Below, one piece after another: positions 33,059-34,638 of a stretch of 34,638 nucleotides of DNA. Positions within the stretch are counted from its first letter, which is position 1; every line of letters starts with the position of its first letter. The notes under the pieces are model-generated. The model was given only the letters and a program-made list of their open reading frames with translations. It made no database searches and was not told the DNA's origin. Source of the stretch: Atribacteraceae bacterium. GTDB lineage: Bacteria > Atribacterota > Atribacteria > Atribacterales > Atribacteraceae. The stretch is taken from positions 1 through 34,638 of the forward strand of contig DATIKP010000069.1 of assembly GCA_035477455.1 (NCBI GenBank). Reading direction: 5' to 3'. The position numbers and the translations under genes are program-made.

Positions 33059-33692
33059 CGTTCTTTGGTTCTCCTTGTTTCTCTCGTTGATTTCTCGGTA
33101 ACAAAACCCGATCGACTATACCGTATTCCCGGGCTTCTTCCGGAGACATGAAGTAGTCACGCTCGGTATCCCGGCGAATCCGGTCGATAGGTTGTCCCGT
33201 ATGCAAGCTGAAAATCTCATTCAATCGTTCGCGGGTTTTCAACATCTCCCGGGTATGAATTTCGACATCGGTAACCTGGCCCTGAGCACCTCCCAGCGGC
33301 TGATGGATCATCACCTTGGCATTGGGCAAGGCGAGACGCTTTCCCGCCATTCCCGCCCCCAGGATCAAGGCGGCTCCGCTGGCGGCCTGACCGATACATA
33401 TTGTGCTAACGTCGGAACGGACATACTGGATCGTATCGTAGATGGCCAGCGAGGCGGACACCAGCCCTCCGGGGCTGTTAATGTAGAGGTTCACGTCCTT
33501 CTCGGCATTTTGCGCATCGAGAAAGAGAAGCTGGGCAATGATCAGGTTCGCCACCATATCGTCGATTTCCGTCCCCAGAAAGATGATCCGATCCTGCAGA
33601 AGGCGGGAATAGATGTCGTACGAACGTTCCCCTCGGGGAGTTTGCTCGACGACAATGGGAACCAAATAACTGTTATGCAGTTCGTGTTTCAT
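33051..33692 (-). CDS. clpP: ATP-dependent Clp protease proteolytic subunit
   Basis: ClpP is the barrel-shaped serine peptidase of ClpXP. The 213-residue product has the catalytic triad Ser105 (GQAASGAAL), His130 (VMIHQPLGG) and Asp179 ([16 protein letters not shown]). It also has the oxyanion loop NSPGG and the N-terminal pore-lining [20 protein letters not shown] short prosequence may be removed. ATG 33692 overlaps the trigger-factor stop by 4 bases, with AAGGG 8 bases upstream. Confidence 0.98.
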   Translation of the reverse strand: MKHELHNSYLVPIVVEQTPRGERSYDIYSRLLQDRIIFLGTEIDDMVANLIIAQLLFLDAQNAEKDVNLYINSPGGLVSASLAIYDTIQYVRSDVSTICIGQAASGAALILGAGMAGKRLALPNAKVMIHQPLGGAQGQVTDVEIHTREMLKTRERLNEIFSLHTGQPIDRIRRDTERDYFMSPEEAREYGIVDRVLLPRNQREKQGEPKNDG

Positions 33693-34638
33693 GAAAATAT
33701 CCCTTCTTCCGGATCTTCAAGCGTTTTCCATTGATCGAGATTGATCGTTTCTTCGGCTGTCCTGACGACCACCCGGCGGGCAATCTCGTCGGTCATTTTC
33801 GCCTGGAGGAGGTTTTCCTTGATCGCGTCAATTCGATCATTTTCTCTAAGTGTTTTCCGGACCTCTCTTTCGGTTTTCCCGAACTTTTTCGCCATTATCA
33901 GGATCTCGGCATCGAGTTCTTCATCGGTAACCGAAAGGCCATTTTCCCGGGAAAATTTACTGATTACAAAGGCCATCTTCAGATCCCAGGCCGCCATCTT
34001 CCTGAAGGATTCCTCCATGGCACTCTTATCGACACTGGTCAATTCCGCGTAGCGCTCCAAGGTCATGCCATCCCTTTTCAGCTCTTCCAGGAAGTTGTTC
34101 ATTCGTGTCGTTTTTCCCTCTTCAATGAGATCTTCCGGCACCTCGACTTCGGCTTTCCGGCAATAAGCGACCATAGCTTCCCGTCGAAAACGCCGTTCCA
34201 CCAGCGTCTGCGCCGCGTCTTCGAGGTTCTCTCTGATTCTCCGCTTCAATACCTCCAGAGAAGTGACATCCTCCCCAAAACGTCTGAGAAACTCTTCGTC
34301 CTGTTCCGGAAGTTGCCTTTCATGAACACCGTGGACCTGCAGCGATTTTTCTTCCCGACCGGCTTCACCGGGAAGCGTGACAGTCTTTTCCTCACCGATC
34401 TTCATTCCCAGTACTGTCTGATTCAGGACCGAATCCTTCTGGTGCTCGGTATCTCCCGCAATGAGGGTCATTTTATCCCCGTCGACCGTGACCTGGACAA
34501 AATCTCCATTCTGGATGGAACCCTCTGTCTTGGCAACCCAAGTCCCGCTCGACTCCTGCAAGCGTTTCAATTCCCGTTCAATATCGATATCCCTGATTTC
34601 CAATCTATAACGGCGAATTTCAATAGAATCGGCGTTAG
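33689..34638 (-). CDS. tig: Trigger factor, 5' end missing
   Basis: Trigger factor is the ribosome-associated chaperone that shields nascent chains. The frame runs open through the window end, with N-A-D-S-I-E-I-R upstream of a TTG at 34603, so about the first 120 residues (ribosome-binding domain) lie outside. Visible parts are the domain-2 start with [11 protein letters not shown], a short PPIase-like section (about 34300-34515), and the C-terminal arm domain. Motifs are [31 protein letters not shown] and [20 protein letters not shown]. The PPIase segment is shorter than in E. coli and lacks the usual FEGG-like core. Clustering with clpP and clpX supports the call. Confidence 0.92.
   Translation of the reverse strand, partial: NADSIEIRRYRLEIRDIDIERELKRLQESSGTWVAKTEGSIQNGDFVQVTVDGDKMTLIAGDTEHQKDSVLNQTVLGMKIGEEKTVTLPGEAGREEKSLQVHGVHERQLPEQDEEFLRRFGEDVTSLEVLKRRIRENLEDAAQTLVERRFRREAMVAYCRKAEVEVPEDLIEEGKTTRMNNFLEELKRDGMTLERYAELTSVDKSAMEESFRKMAAWDLKMAFVISKFSRENGLSVTDEELDAEILIMAKKFGKTEREVRKTLRENDRIDAIKENLLQAKMTDEIARRVVVRTAEETINLDQWKTLEDPEEGIFS

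Overview
The window is one dense block of bacterial chromosome holding cell-division, peptidoglycan and proteostasis genes. All genes lie on the minus strand except one, a plus-strand RqcH homologue at 1349-3064. MurE carries the DNPR signature of meso-diaminopimelate ligases. DivIVA, RqcH, a YggS/ProC pair beside FtsZ, and an [FeFe]-hydrogenase-like redox module point to an anaerobic bacterium of Firmicutes-like or deep-branching type (Clostridia, Atribacterota and Synergistota all fit). Sequence alone does not settle the phylum. No rRNA, tRNA, CRISPR array, phage gene or intact transposase was seen.

Layout in the direction of transcription (right to left). (1) 34638-28512: trigger factor (5' end missing), clpP, clpX, valS and a membrane-anchored SPOR protein. 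(2) 28502-25280: a five-gene redox/signalling cassette of DRTGG protein, RsbW-like HATPase, sensory-type [FeFe]-hydrogenase-like protein, second DRTGG protein and PHP phosphoesterase. (3) 25279-24834: a non-coding island rich in palindromes and short repeats. (4) 24833-13983: mraZ with its own operator, then rsmH, ftsL, ftsI, murE, murF, mraY, murD, ftsW, murG. (5) 13982-13550: a second spacer of about 430 bp with no convincing gene. (6) 13549-3059: murC, murB, ftsQ, ftsA, ftsZ, a radical SAM protein, yggS, proC, divIVA, lspA and an rluD-type pseudouridine synthase. (7) rqcH on the plus strand, convergent with rluD and divergent from yicC-gmk, which run off the left edge.

Together these genes make UDP-MurNAc-pentapeptide (MurB-F), lipid I and lipid II (MraY, MurG), polymerise and crosslink septal wall (FtsW, FtsI, FtsL, FtsQ), and build the Z-ring (FtsZ, FtsA, DivIVA). 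Most neighbours overlap by exactly 4 bp or sit a few bases apart, so translational coupling should be extensive, and many starts are GTG or TTG.

The strongest regulatory signals are a four-copy, 10-bp-periodic GTG repeat over an extended -10 promoter before mraZ (an apparent MraZ autoregulatory operator) and a pair of overlapping divergent promoters between yicC and rqcH. The least ordinary genes are those of the hydrogenase-like cassette. Its central protein keeps all four H-cluster cysteines but has alanine where catalytic enzymes have the proton-relay cysteine, which suggests a hydrogen or redox sensor rather than a hydrogen-turnover enzyme.
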